This document shows positions 9,288-22,438 of a stretch of DNA of 64,000 nt, in pieces. The first letter of the stretch is position 1, and each line of letters begins with the position of its first letter. The stretch comes from Sclerotinia nivalis (lineage: Eukaryota; Ascomycota; Leotiomycetes; Helotiales; Sclerotiniaceae), in contig JAPEIS010000013.1 in NCBI GenBank assembly GCA_029531795.1, positions 1,798,001 through 1,862,000 on the forward strand. The letters run 5' to 3'. Position numbers and translations under genes: made by a program. Below the pieces are notes generated by a model. It saw only the letters and a program-made list of their open reading frames with translations, ran no database searches and had not been told where the DNA came from.

Positions 9288-12060
9288 GGCTGATGTTTTA
9301 ATGGATGAAGTTAGAAATTAAGGAATGTTTTGAGTTTGGGGTGAAACCATATTTGGTGGAGGTTGGTAGAGGTTGGTAGAGGTTTGTAGAGGTTTGGGAT
9401 GGTTTTACGGGTGTATTGGGATATTCAGGGTTGAGGTTGAGTGTTATGACGTTGGATAATTTAGGTTACAACAAGGGTTCGCATGGCTGCTATGGGCCGT
9501 GGCGCGCTGGCAATGGAAGATTCATGCAAAACATCAGACGTCAAGATTTAGCCCGATCTATTCAATAGCATGAAAATTAGTACTCTGTAAACCAATAGAC
9601 TCGGTATATCGTGTTGTTTGGATTTATGCTGTAATATAGATCTGCGGTTTAGTATCAGCATCCAATCCTCTGTTTATCACGTGATACAAGGTTAGATTCT
9701 GAACAGAGTAAGATCTCCCCTGTTCGCAAAATGCCTTGCGTGTTTACACTGCATCCTTCTTTTGAATCCGAACAATAATTATCACTTCACAACACAACAA
9801 CAACAACATATCGCGACTCGATATTTGCGGATCAAACAAGGTGGTTGTTTCCTTGGAATGGACGATTGACAATGAGCAAAATTTTCATACGGTGTACTGC
9901 AAATGAAAGGATCCTAATATCCTTGAATTAACCCTGTGCTTCATCGTCGGACAACGGAGACGGGACCGATCAGCCGTTCCCGCATTATATGTCCTAACCA
10001 TCAACCCCAAAGCCGACAAGAATCGTGGGAAATTTCATGTCCATGGCCTTGTCATTGGCCCTACAGAAAGTGAGCATGATTCAGTACGTGGGATTTGTTG
10101 GCAACTTACGTGAAAAGATATTGCCTCTTTTCACAAGTGCTCATGATTGGGCATTCTTTCGCTCTCTCATGCACAAAAAACTATCACCTCTGTCTCTCGG
10201 CATTCCATGTCGATTTGTCCCTTGAGCCTCTAATTGAGCTCGAGCTAATGAGGCCAGGTTGAACCGCCCTTCGATCCATATTACTATATGTTTCCAGCTC
10301 CATGGCACCGTCTTCCACCACGTATAGGGCACGATCAAACGACAAGGCCGAGCTCGAATCTTAAGCACTACCCCTGATTTCCACCGATTTTTCTTGGTCT
10401 AGACTGGAAGAATGTACCGTCCCCACTTTATTCGCCGAAGTATTAATCCCCCTTTTATCATGAGGAACATTGTTTGACTTCACAGCCGACTCGTAGACTG
10501 ACTTCGTATTACCTCCATGTCGATGACCTCCAGTATGTAGTGACATTCTGAGAGCTTCCGACTTCTCGGCCGCTGGAGTATATAATTCAATGTATATACT
10601 TGAACGAGTTGGCATATTGCTTGTTAAGAGGAATCGATGTCGCAGGTGGGATGTCGGATGGTCAACACCAAACTATGGAAACATTCCCCTTCCTTTATAC
10701 CTCTTCCCATGTGGAAAGAGACACATGTTAAAGGGCCGAAACTCGTATTCACGCAAACGATTCATCATATGAAGAGAGTTTCTCTCGTCAGAGAATGAGC
10801 TCCACTTACATATTGGCAAATTTCATTATCCACATATCAAGTAGTAAGCCTGCAGTCGTATTACCGACATTTCATCTCACCGTTGAGGCATGAGATAATT
10901 TCCGTGCCGCAACACCCATCTCGAAGGAAGTAAGCAGCCCGCATCCTTCTTGAGATAACTTTGCATGGTTGTTAGTTCAATCATAAGATGTGTGCATGAC
11001 GGATTGGAGCACTTCAGTAGTTTGTTGTTTGTCGTCTGTCTTTTTCTATCCAATTAGAAGTTCGGAGAAATTTGAATCTAGATTCGCGATGCGAATTGTC
11101 GGTGAGAATTCTTAATGAGATAAGATTACACTGGTATTCCTTGCGAAACTCAATCCTTAGAACGAAAGTTTTTATGGAACACATACATAGTATCGTGATG
11201 AACATCCACCATTCATCAATTAAATCATCAAGTTCCACACGAATTATATTCCTCAGGCCACTCAAATCTCATCTCATCTCATCTCATCACATCTCACCCT
11301 CCCCACTACATCTTATGTAATGCACATGCACCAATAACCACTGCTGGTCACATCCCATCCATCTACTCTCTCAAGCGTGTAATCGTCTACAAATACTGCA
11401 TAGACTATCATACCCTATCATACCCTACCAAATATCCGAACAAGAATACCTGTCAGACCAACATAAAGTGGCTGACTGGAACCACATACCACTTACAACA
11501 ACACCATCCAGCTCACCCTCACCCTCACACCGTATCTTCCTCATGATTCATGTGCGGCTCCACATATCCTACATATCTTTGATTCCAAAAATAAGCATGT
11601 CAAATGTAAGTCAAATGTAAGTAATAAGCAACCAAAATTTCCGTACCCGAAAGATACAGATTGGAGATTAGGGGCCATTCTTGGATTCTTGGCACACTGG
11701 GTATGCAGAAACAGAATCGTGTGTATGGGTATTGTAATCCATAGATCATTATTCATGATAATGTCGTTTTTATCATTACATATCTGGGTGATACTCGGGT
11801 CTTCTGTGCGACATCTCGGCGATAATGTGGCGTTGGTGTATTCAGAATGTTGTGCAGCGCTGTATGTGTTGCGTCAAATGTTGAAGTTACCTTGTTCTTG
11901 ATATCACAGTTAATATTCGAAAGACTTGGCACGCAGTGGGATTGAGTGTGTCGAATAATATTATATTCATGAAAGTTAATGTTCCTAAAGTGTTTCATAT
12001 ATGCATCCTACAATATCATGCGTACATACATCATTAAACCCCAACGAAACAGAAATAAAA
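9288..12060. other. Gene-free spacer of 2.8 kb
   Basis: Holds the aldo-keto reductase promoter and the 3' flank of the next methyltransferase. A 10-bp repeat (AGGTTGGTAG-like, about four copies) is at 9360-9397 and a CATCT/CATCTC repeat at 11265-11290. A perfect 12-bp palindrome TATCACGTGATA is at 9675-9686, inside a wider inverted repeat (CTCTGTT/AACAGAG, 9668-9718). Short frames at 10025-10615 and 11014-11998 have no family resemblance and overlap antisense. No supported gene. Confidence 0.6.
9360..9397 (+). repeat. 10-bp tandem repeat upstream of aldo-keto reductase
   Basis: Four imperfect copies of AGGTTGGTAG/AGGTTTGTAG/AGGTTTGGGA about 75 bp upstream of the aldo-keto reductase ATG, in its promoter. 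Confidence 0.8.
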
Positions 12061-13804
12061 TCACTGCGGCCCCGGTATCGACATCCCGGTCCTCTCGACG
12101 GAGAATTCAAAAAGTCCAATTCCCCGCGCTCCAGAATCCATCGGTGCTTCCCCCTCTTTAACCAGATCCCCCACCGGCAACTGGCGTAACTCACCCTGCA
12201 CCTTCCAACTCCCCGTCATCCCCAAGCGTTCCCACACCGTTCCCCACAACCGCACCCAACTATCAGCATCGTGTAACCATCTGCCCTGTTCCCCCTCTCC
12301 TCCTCCCTCCTTCCCCACCATACACCCGACAAACAAAGCACCCTCCACATTTCTCATCAGGCGAACCACATTCTCACATACGAGGAGTTGTTGTTCCCAT
12401 GTGAAGAGGTGCATGAAGAGCGAACAGTGGATGATGGAGAATTGGTGGATGTGGTTGCGGAAGGTTAGGGGGAAGAAATTAGGGTCGAGGATGTTGGCTT
12501 GGAGGAGGGTGAAGGGGGTAGAGGTGTCGAGAAAAATTTTATACGAGGATTTTAGGAAGCTGCCGTTGTAGTCTGTGCCGTAGAGTTGGGTGGGGGGGAT
12601 ATGGGCGTGGTGGGCGAGGGAGCGGAGTCTGTGGTGGGTTAGTTTTTGTGCATGTGTGTATGTATGTAAGATTATGTATGTGTGTGGATTTTGAGATGGA
12701 TGGTGATCCATTATTGACGGGTTGGGTTAGGGGCGAGAATTAACAGGGGAGAATGAATAGACGGGAAAAGGAGTAGAAAGTAAATATTACAAAGTAGAGA
12801 AAGAAAAAACACGGAGATGAAGAATATCAAAAGACAACAAGAACCAAAAAAAATAAAAAAATTATGAAAGACAGAGATAGAGAGATAGAGACTTTTTCCG
12901 AAAAAAAAAAAAAAAAAGAGCAAACGTACTCTTGACCAACACAACAACCTAAATCGAGAAAAAGAGCCGGTGAATTCGAAGGGGTTGATGGGGCGGAGAG
13001 AATCTGGACGATGCGGGGATAGAGTGGGTGGGTCAGGAGACGCAGGGTTAGGAAGGAAAAATTTCCGATGGAGGGGTAAGGGGTTTGGTTCCAGAGGAGA
13101 TCGCGCTTTGGGGAGGGAGGCTGTTAGTTAAGTATTCCATGGTGTGATTTTTTGATTTTGTGATTTTCTAATTTCATGATTCCATGTACTTGGTGTTCAT
13201 CTTGCTTTTGTGTATTGGGATGGGTGGATGAATGAATGGATGAATGAAGTCTCCATGTGGATACTGGAGTATATATATATATCACATATAAGAGAAATGA
13301 AATTATAATAAAAAGAATACTAGATATGAATTTAGGAAATAAGAAAACAGAAAATAGAAGATAGGAAATACGCGAATAAACTTAACATACCATCTTATAA
13401 ACATGCGCATCTACTTCCTCCGGAGGTATATGACTATAATTCTCCAACAACTCACGTGCTTCAGGCCCCAATCGTTTGCCGATGGTAGTATGGTACCAGG
13501 GTTTGGAGGTGGAATATTTATCTGCTAGGGGGGATGTGGGTGTGGGCTGTGGTTTTGTGGGTTGAGGTTTTGTGGCGTGTTTGGATTTTGGAGAGTGTTT
13601 GGTCCATTTGGAGGTAGTTGATGAGGTGCTGGAGGGTCTGCAGTATTTGGAGATGGTTGAGGTGATGGTTGAAGAAGTGCTTGAGGTGCAGGAGGAGGTG
13701 CTGGAGGAGGATCTAGAGTTTAGTGTGGGTGGTGGTGAGGGGGGTGGTGTACCGAAGTCGAAGTGTGAGGGGGGAGGGCTGGGTGAGGTGGGTGGCGAGT
13801 ACAT
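12061..13804 (-). CDS. Class I SAM-dependent methyltransferase, AusD-like (385 aa, 3 exons)
   Basis: Exons are 13804-13391, 13105-12930 and 12628-12061. The spliced product has the hallmarks of the fungal methyltransferase group that includes AusD: ELLENYSHIPPEEVDAHVYK, then a PYPSIGNFSFL block, then the SAM motif FLDLGCCVGQEL spanning exons 2 and 3, and YGTDYN downstream. The first 90 or so residues are Pro/Ser/Thr-rich low complexity. I chose the ATG opening MYSPPTSPSPP; an in-frame ATG 60 codons upstream exists but adds only unlike sequence. The 301-nt intron 2 is long for this window and carries a 17-base A run (plus strand) next to its donor. No polyketide or terpene synthase gene sits nearby, so it looks like an orphan. 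Its substrate is unknown. Confidence 0.85.
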
Positions 13805-15730
13805 TGGTTTTTGTTTGTTTGGTTTGTTCGATTCGATTTGAGTTGGGTTGATTTGATTGTTGGCTGGTTTGAGTTGAGTTGGGTATTGGCGATGAGATGA
13901 GATGAGATGGAATGAATTGAATAAATGATGGGTTTGTATATTTGAATAAAGTAGTTTTGATACGATCGTATACTCGAGTAACATTAATGGATGAAATAAT
14001 TATTATTCCGAGGATTGGAAGAGGGGGTTATTGTTGTTTATCCTGTTGATCCATATATGTCGGTAGGTAGGTATTCATTCATGCGAAATATAGCTAGTGA
14101 GATTTAAAAGATTTCTCCCGTTGTTGTATGATTAAGCTTGACAAATTCTGACAAAATGTTAAAGTGTATATTTGTGTGTATGTATATAAAATGTAGGAAG
14201 TATATATTTATATAGATATACAAAAGATAGATACAAAGTGTAAAGTTCTTTTCAATCTCAAAAGTCTTTGGGGCTGCTGAAGTATCGTGTATTTTGGATA
14301 AACTTCGTTCAACTCAATCCAATCTTTAGGATGAGATCAGATATCCCTGTAAAGTTGATTGCTAAGGAATCGCTTACATATAGATAGATAATCTATATGA
14401 ATTGAATAAATAAATTGAAGTTAATTTATACATGTATATACTCTGTATATATTATTGACTACTATACCGGCTCTTTGACTGACTCGTTCACAGAAGCTGA
14501 AACCATACGTCCTTTATCTCAATATTTCCAATTCCCAATCTTCAAATTTCCAATCACTCCACTAAATGACAAAAATGACAAAGTTCATCGCACTCGGTCG
14601 ATGGTTTGAACGGCGAGAGATCCGTTTGCTCCGTACTCCGTAAAGCTGGAGCAGCTGGAGGTGGAGCAAGCTGGGCTTCAAGGTTTGTACTTTTTATGTT
14701 TTTGGTGGTGGTTTGTGCATAGTAATATATCTACCTAGGTAATTTGAAGCATCAATGCGAAAGGAAGGTGGAGATAGCTGAAGTTGATGCTGAAGATTGA
14801 GTTGATGGAATTGGACATGAGCTGTAAACTGGAAGCTGGTTGTAATTTTAAGGTTCTTAAGTGTGGCTAGTGTGAGTGTGAGTGTGAGTGGCTGAGATAT
14901 AAGATAGATAGTAACCATCAATTCAATCGTATGCTTGAGGGTTTAAGAGCTAGAAACTGCTTCTTCTCGGGTATCGATATCCTCACCCCATAGGTATAAA
15001 GGGGTGAAGGATTAGGATTTGCTCCAGGAGAAAAAAAAAGAAGCAAGAAGCAAGATTTTAAGGATGGCCTTGGGACCCGAAATTATTAGTGGGTATTGAT
15101 ATTAGATTCGAAAATCTAGAATGGTTAAATGAATGTCTATTTGAGGTTGTCAATAATTGACAATACAACCCCGGTACACTGCATGGTACAAATCCAGAGA
15201 GCTGAGTGTATAGTGAAGTGTCTCACGATAGATATGTAGATATGATTAGACATGATTGGAGATGTTTGTCAACAATAGCTTTGAGCATGTTGTAATACTG
15301 AAAACTCCCTTCTGGGATCACTGGTGGATATATAAACATGGTAAATTTTGGTGCTTCATTGAGATACTCTTGTGCGATAGTAAAAATTGTAACTTTTGGT
15401 GGAATGTCGAATGCGTGCCCATCTCTCGCTCTTCATATCTAGAATGTGCGCATATTTGTAGCCTCATACACCAAGATCAGTACTGAGAACAATTCTTGAG
15501 CTGTGAAGTTTGGTTGTATCCTCTTTCATTTTATCTCCTTGGTCATATTCAATCCAAATCAAGATTCAAGTAACGCATCATCTTGTGTCTGGAACGTCGT
15601 GGCATTGATTTTACTTCTCGTAGCTACTGCACATGATTTTCATGCTGCTTTCCCAGTATTCATATGATCACAACCCTCCTGATCAGCATCCCGAAAACCA
15701 CATGCACCCATTGTACGATAAAGAACCTAT
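13805..15730. other. Spacer of 1.9 kb without a supported gene
   Basis: Contains the methyltransferase promoter and the 3' flank of the uS17 gene. It is AT-rich between about 14000 and 14450. Short frames at 14415-14609, 14694-14921 and 15256-15486 have no recognisable similarity or splice partners. Confidence 0.6.
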
Positions 15731-16510
15731 TTAGAATTTGCTGAAAGACTTAACAGCCTTACCAGTTCGGGGAAGGACACGGAGAACATTGAAACGGACC
15801 TAATGAGAATTTCGTTAGTTAAATTCAACTTGTTTGCTTTGCAGAAATAGAAGGACATATGATCATAATCCCATGACCAAAAACCAGGTTGTTTGCGCAA
15901 ATTGTTACGTACGGTCTTGCTCAATGGTCTACATTGTCCAACTGTGACTTGATCACCCTCCTCGACACGGAAAGCTGGGGAAACGTGGGCAGCGAGGTTC
16001 TTGTGTCTCTTCTCATATCTGGCGTATTTTGGGATGAAGTGGAGGTATTCTCTGCGGATGATGAGGGTACGGTGCATCTTGGTGGAAACAACAGTTCCGG
16101 TCAAGATACGACCACGGATGGAAACGAGACCGGTGAATGGGCACTTCTTGTCTGTTGAAAATTTCTTATTAGCATCGCCCTCTCCGATTCAATTTTCGCG
16201 ATCCTCTTCATATCCTTTTTGACACCCTCAATCCTTAATCCCAGCCCCACAAGAAATATAATCCAGTCGTAAATTCGTGTCGCATATTTCCTTCCTTCAC
16301 TATTCCACAATTTCATATAAAAGTCCACATACCAATGTAGCTTCCCTCAATGGCATTCTTTGGGGTTCTGAATCCCAATCCAACGTCCTTGTACCATCTT
16401 CGGCCACCCTTTCCAACCTTGCTGGACTTGGTCTTCGACTTGGAGTTGAGGAAGATGTGAGGTTGCTTTTGGAAAGCGCGCTCCGATTGTACGGTAAGTT
16501 CGGTGGCCAT
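15731..16510 (-). CDS. rps11: 40S ribosomal protein S11 / uS17 (161 aa, 3 exons)
   Basis: Small-subunit ribosomal protein that binds 18S rRNA. Exons are 16510-16333, 16151-15913 and 15799-15731. The N-terminus [20 protein letters not shown] and the core blocks [58 protein letters not shown] and the end KAVKSFSKF are those of eukaryotic uS17, and 161 residues is normal for fungi. The last 22 residues come from the short third exon. Intron 1 (181 nt) is longer than most here, common in ribosomal protein genes. It is divergently transcribed from KNL1, 369 bp away. Confidence 0.97.
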
Positions 16511-16879
16511 GGTTGCGAAATTTGGTCGAAGGTCGCAAATTCGTGGTGGTCGTCGATAGGATTGTCTTGTCGATTGAATGTTCCTCTAAATTTCCAATTT
16601 TTCTCGAAATGTGTGTGCCGCTAATGAATTTGGCTAAGCGAGACTGAATGTTAGAAGGTCAGGTGATTGGGATCAAAAATTGTTATGATTTCTGAAATTT
16701 ATGTTCCGAAGTTCATCCGCTTGATTCGACGCGACTGTTTGTTTACATTGTGATTTACTTTACTTTCGGCATAGCAACACCAAGACAAGATTTCTACAAT
16801 TTCTTCCCCGGATTCCATAATTAACTTATAGGAAACACTTTATGGTACTTTATACAATTGATACTCGACTATATTCAAA
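16511..16879. promoter_or_regulatory. Shared divergent promoter of uS17 and KNL1
   Basis: Both 5' ends face this 369-bp spacer, so it must hold both promoters and both leaders. No TATA box or known ribosomal-protein element was recognised by eye. Confidence 0.6.
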
Positions 16880-19800
16880 ATGTCTTCTTTAGAGGAGGCA
16901 ACACTTCCTGCGACTCGTCGACCAAAAGCACGAAAGTCACTATCCGCAGTACCTGCCGATAAAGAAAATATGACAGCGGAGCTCGGAGCGCTTACTGGGA
17001 AGAGAGCACCAACCGGAAAGCCAGCAAGGAAATCGAGAAGTAAGAGTATTGGTCCTGGAGGATTAGATGCTCTCAAAGACACCACTGGAAATCGGCGCAA
17101 GGTAGGAATCTGGTACGAGTTGGAAGTAAAGAGACAAGCTAAAAATGTTTAGTCCCTGGCTGTGATACCTCAACCCCCTCCAAGATCAATCTTAAAACCT
17201 ACAATGCCTCCTCTACGTGAGATTCCAGCGCATAATCCTAACAGAAGATCGAGTCCGAGAAAAGCCAAAACACCTTCACCACCTGTACCAGAATCCGACT
17301 TATTGATCGATTTCGACGTTGACAATGGTTCTAAAACTGCAGGCTCCGAAACGCTTGATGATCCATTTCATATCGATATGCCGAAATCAAACAATGATAA
17401 TCGAGTTGCACTGAGAACGGAGGAAGAACAACAAGCTGCTGCTAGAGAAAGGGAAGAGAAGGAGAAGGTTGCTATGCAAAAGGAAGTCGATTCCAGACGA
17501 GATGCTCGACGCAAGTCTCTTGCTAACCGACGTGTTTCATTTGCACCGGAAGCAACACTTCATACTTGGGATGTCGTTGTAGAATATCAAGATTCAACAA
17601 CTTCATCAAACTCTACCAATTCCACCCGCCGAGCCTCGAATGTTACTGGGGGTTCAGTTACTACTCCGCACCAGCAAAATTCTGGACCACCTAGCTCAGA
17701 TCCTTCAGACCCTCCATCAACACCACCGGAACAAATTGAAGATGATACAGCAAATGGATCACCAGAACATCAACGCGACCTACATCAGAAGAAGCGCCGC
17801 AGAAGTTCGGTCATACCTCCTATGAACTTCAATGATCCTAATGATGCTTTCTCATCAAGTCCTTTGAGCGGAAGCTCTGTGGGTGCCGATGATGTTGAGG
17901 ATGATGAATTTGCTTCTAGTGATTCAGATGATGACGACGGTACTCGGATGACCATGGATGGCGGAGAAACAACAAATATGTCAATGGCATCAGTTCAATC
18001 AGGCTTTAGCGCTGGCTCAGATACGATGCTAGAACAATCTTTACGGCGGGCCGCAAACCAAGCTGGTACCCAAGCAATGAGCTTTGATGAGCAAGGAGAT
18101 ACCAAAATGAGTGAAGATAATGAGATCGTTGCATCCTTTGCTCCATGGACAAAGAAGGCTCCTCTAGAATCTCAACAAGACCAAGAGAATGTTAATCCTT
18201 TTTCATCAGCACTTAAATCGGATGTTCAAGCAGATCCAGAGCAATCGGACGGAGAAGAAATGACGATGGATATGGATATGACAAGTGCAGTTGGCAGAAT
18301 TTTACCAGGTCAACAACGGGAAGATGATGAGCTTTCCATGGATGTGACCCGTGCTTTCGGTGGAATTATTCCCAGTAGCCAACCTGGAGCAAAACCTAAA
18401 GCAGCGGGCCGTCGTCAAAGTACTCGCAGAATATCAACAGGGGAGGAGTCAGCATTCGGCGAGCAGACCATGGACTTGACAACCGCCGTGGGCGGCATTC
18501 ACACGGCTGAAGATGAAGAAGAGGCATCTGAAGATGATGATATGAGCATGGACTTTACATCGGCAGTTGGCGGAGTGCTATCACAACCGGCTGCAACCAA
18601 GAATACGAGACGATCATCCATGGCTCCAAAGTCACAACCGAAGCGAGATCGCGAGAGCTTAGATTCTGCCGCCGATGATGGGACAATGGGTATGGATATG
18701 GACATGGACATGGATATGACCGCTGCCGTAGGTCGTATTATGCCTTCGAGTACAGAGGAAACCGAGGAAATGGATATGGACGTGACCGTTGGTATGGAAA
18801 TGACCAAAGCACTAGGTGGTATCCTACCACAATTGAACGCTGTGGATCGAAACCAAGCGAAGAAGATTATGGAAATGGAAACAGACATTGTTAGCTCACC
18901 ATTTCGAGTAGATGTTCCCGCCAATTCTCCACCAAAACCCATCAACCACCAACCTTTAACTGTAGCACCAGAAACTGGTAGCCCCAGCTTCACGGCGGGT
19001 TTTAAAGGGAAAGGGCTTCGTAGAAGCATTGAACGAAACTCTACCACACCTAAATCTACGCCCAAATCCAAGATGTTAACGCCAGTCAAGAAGCCTACTA
19101 CTCCACAAAAACAAGTCACTCCACAACCTGCTCAACCATCTCATCCAGGCAAAACTCCACCCTCCAAAAATGTTCTCATGCGTACAGGATCGCCCAAAAG
19201 ACTTTTCAAGCCTGATCTCAAAGAGTCATCTTCTACTCCTCGTACAGCTTCAAGCAAAAAACGAACACCGAACAAGTTATTCAAAAAAGATAGCAATACG
19301 GGCCTTGCGACACCTAACTTTATTCTAACACCACAAAAACGATTGTCCACTGGCATCGGTCTTGATAGAGTAGGACTAGGATCGCCAAAGGTTGCTGCAT
19401 TATTAGACCGACGTGGATCGATTGGAGAACAAGCACGATCATTCACACCTACCCAGCCAGATTTCAATCGTGGTGTACGATTCCAAGATCCCCGTATCAT
19501 GGAAGAAGAAGTCGACAGGGAGCGAGAACAAGAAGAAGATCGAGAAAATGGACGCAAGATAATGGAGCGTGAAGCGGATCAGGGTGAAGGAGAAGAAAAA
19601 GATGCAACCTTGAACCTCAAGGAAATGATCAACAGTCTCACACCTAAGAAGAAGTCAATGAAAGGTCGCAAGAGTTTGCACGCTGGTGCTGCAATTGGAC
19701 TCCTGGGTAAACGACCTGCTGAGTTGGATGAGGATGACTCAGATGAAGATGAGGGTGGTATGAAGCGATTGAAAAATCATCAGGGCAGTCCTGTGAAGAA

Positions 19801-21677
19801 CGTCCATCTTCAAGGGCCACCCACCAAAGAACAAACAACAACAGGGCGTCTAACCCGTGCAAGCAGGAAGAGTATGGAAGACTCGACCATCACTTCCACC
19901 ACCCCTACTACCACTTCGTCGCCCATCAAGGACAAAATCACTACACCACGTGATCAAGGCCGTTTCAAAGATGCAGAAGCCAACTTGACTGAGCCTGTGG
20001 CAATCCCATTCAAGGAGACAGCACCAGTTGAATATCCACAGCTACCCGAAGAACCACTCGAAGATGAACGCATACAGTTGCAGGATTTCTTGAATATGAC
20101 AAGCATTCGATTCATGGAATTGACAACTACCAAACGAAGGCATACAATTGCGCCAAAACGTGCTAGCGATGGACCAATGAGAAATAGATTGTCAGATCAA
20201 ACCAAGGTTTCCTTTGAGGATTGTGTTGCTGCGGGTGCGGCTACAATTCCTATGCTTGAGCTATTCCAGCATGTAAGTTATCACCATAAATTTGTTCCGA
20301 GAAAACCTACCGATACTAACATACCTAGGCTTGTCATGAACTCAAGAAGTATATATCAGATGGCCGAAAAACTATTCGTGAGATTGAGAGCGAGACCTTT
20401 GAAGAGAACCCCCCACTTTTCCGTGAATATATTTCTGCGCCGGCAGATATGAAGCTTGTGATGGACAATCAACTCAAGAATGTCAAAACACATTCTCGTC
20501 TTCTTAGTAAAGGCATGTGGTATGAATGGCGATCGACTTTACTTGAGACTGTTAAGGATGAGCTCGTTAGAAGTGCTGAAGGTATGATCAACGATGAAGA
20601 AATCCTTGATAAACAACAAGCACTTCTAGAATCTGTACTCCCACAGATGATAAAGCAATCTCAGCAGCTTCAACACGAGGAGGCAAATTTGAGGACTGCC
20701 GCTGAAGAAATTGCTAGCTGTGATCCTGAAGAACTTAGTGAAGCTCGACAACAGCTAATATCTGTTGAAGCGGATGTTGATGCCAAAAGGCACATGATTG
20801 AGGAACTGAAGAAACAGCTTCAAGCAAGAGAAGCGGAGATTGAAGCTGGCACCGCCAAGAAGGAGACGTGCCTGGAAGAAATCCGTGAAGCGGAGAAGAT
20901 TCGGGAGGAATGCCGTGGATGGAGTTCGAGTGAGATTAGTGCTCTTAAAGGTATGTTTCTTGTATCATTTCCTAATAATCCCACTAACGATTTCTAGCAA
21001 AAGTGGATGCTATCGAGAAGAACCATGGATGGACGATCACTGGCGTATCCGGAACCACAACTTCAATGACCTACCGAAAGGAGATTGAGCTTGTATTTGA
21101 TGCATCTGCATTCAAGTCGAATGCTTCGAGCAAGACTACAAAGCCAGCAAACTCAAGGATCGATCTCTGGTACATTGCCGCCAATCGAGAATACAATCCA
21201 TCACGTCTCACCCCCGAGAAGGAATTCCTCCTTCAATGTATCCGTAATCACGTGAGAGGTTTACCTCAATCAGAAACCGAAATCAAAACTCTCCTAAACT
21301 CGGTTAGCGTCGCTTGGAACAAGGCCGCAAAAGTAGTAGATGATATTCATTTACTGAACATCATCTGTCCAACTGCCGTCACAAAAACATCAGATAACTC
21401 TATTCTCGTCAAGTCAAAGTTGTTGATTGCGCCGCTGACCACAAAGGTCGAATTAGCTTTTAGTCTTATTAGTCATAGCACTGAAGAAGGATTCGATGTG
21501 GAAATTTCCCCGGTTGCGAAAGTGGTCTACGGAGAGAGATTCAATGAACCAAAGATGAGGGAATTTTTGCTTAATAGATTGGGTAATTATGTTAAGGAGA
21601 AAGGAGATGGAACTGTGTCTTGGGGAGCAGCAGTGGCTGAATTGGGGGATAAATTGTTGGCTAGGGGGAGGAAGTAA
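16880..21677 (+). CDS. spc7: Kinetochore scaffold Spc7/Spc105/KNL1 (1547 aa, 4 exons)
   Basis: Outer-kinetochore KMN network subunit that recruits Bub1-Bub3 and PP1 and controls the spindle checkpoint. Exons are 16880-17101, 17153-20272, 20329-20950 and 20998-21677. A PP1-docking RVSF is at about residue 201 (ANRRVSFAPE). Six MELT-like repeats lie between about 440 and 630 (MDMDMTSAVG, MDVTRAFGG, MDLTTAVGG, MDFTSAVGG, MDMTAAVGR, MEMTKALGG). The conserved Spc7 segment LQDFLNMTSIRFMELTTTKRRHT starts near 1040. A long coiled coil follows (about 1165-1320), then a C-terminal globular region that should be the double RWD domain binding Mis12. Splicing at the 3' introns joins FQH-ACHELKKY and ISALK-AKVDAIEK. 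Length is in the usual fungal range. Confidence 0.93.
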
Positions 21678-22438
21678 GGTATGGGATTGAGGTTAGAGTT
21701 CTGTGTTGTGCGTCCTCTTATCTCTTTTTAGAAAGAGATGGCGTTCTTATTTTATGATGGGTTTAATGACACTTATGATCGGCGAAATGAATTCGCCTTT
21801 GGCTTTGCCTGGTATTAGGATCGGGATCGGGATGGGGATTGGAATTGGTGATATGAATGGAGTATGGAGTTCATGTTTATGTGGTAGCGTAGGATATAGG
21901 ATGTCAGGTCAGATCTTCAGAATTAAATGTTCGGTCGTCGTTTATGGATATTATTTCTTTGATTTAACTTGATATGTGTGATATGAAATATTTGCAGAAT
22001 TTCCGTCCTGGTTTATTTTACTCCCTCGTGAAGGTTGGTTTTTGAATTAGCTCACCTGGGACAATTTGGCTTTGTTCAGCTCAGCTGCTCGTCAATGCAT
22101 CTATTCTATCTAGGCTTGCGCAAGTAGTTTGCCGGGAATGGGTCGGTGGATTTTCTTATATAGTTACTAGCTAGCTGTGTTCTTCACGCAGACTAAAGTG
22201 AATTGTGCCTTCGGTTCAGGCGGGATCCTTTCATCATGAATGTTATTGAATATATTGATATATTGTTCATTCTCGTGTTTCTAATTTCTAGGATGTTGAT
22301 CTGGATAGTATATGAGCGGGAATAGGTATCCAACGCTTTTCTTTGCTTGTCTTCTCTCTTTTTTCCCAATACCATAATATTTCGAATATGTCCAACGCAA
22401 TTCAATTCTATTATATCCTCCGCTATAAATCCCCACAT
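21678..22438. other. Convergent 3' spacer of KNL1 and ABCC transporter
   Basis: Both flanking genes end here. A GGGAT(C/T)-rich stretch at about 21815-21845 is mildly repetitive. Short frames (21703-21972, 22193-22438) have no support as genes. Confidence 0.6.

Noticed and set aside
9668..9800. Second possible solo LTR around the TATCACGTGATA palindrome
   Set aside because: It has a palindrome and an ACAACA-like end, but no matching terminal inverted repeat and no target-site duplication.
515..13804. One large metabolite cluster from the cyclase to the AusD-like methyltransferase
   Set aside because: The esterase and reductase do not obviously serve the pathway, spacers are long, and no synthase, regulator or transporter lies between them.
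13572..13841. Val/Glu/Leu-rich frame on the plus strand
   Set aside because: Antisense of the Ser/Thr/Pro-rich first exon of the methyltransferase.
18499..19557. Long open frames antisense to KNL1
   Set aside because: Shadows of the repetitive, acidic KNL1 coding sequence; composition mirrors the sense codons and no motif is present.
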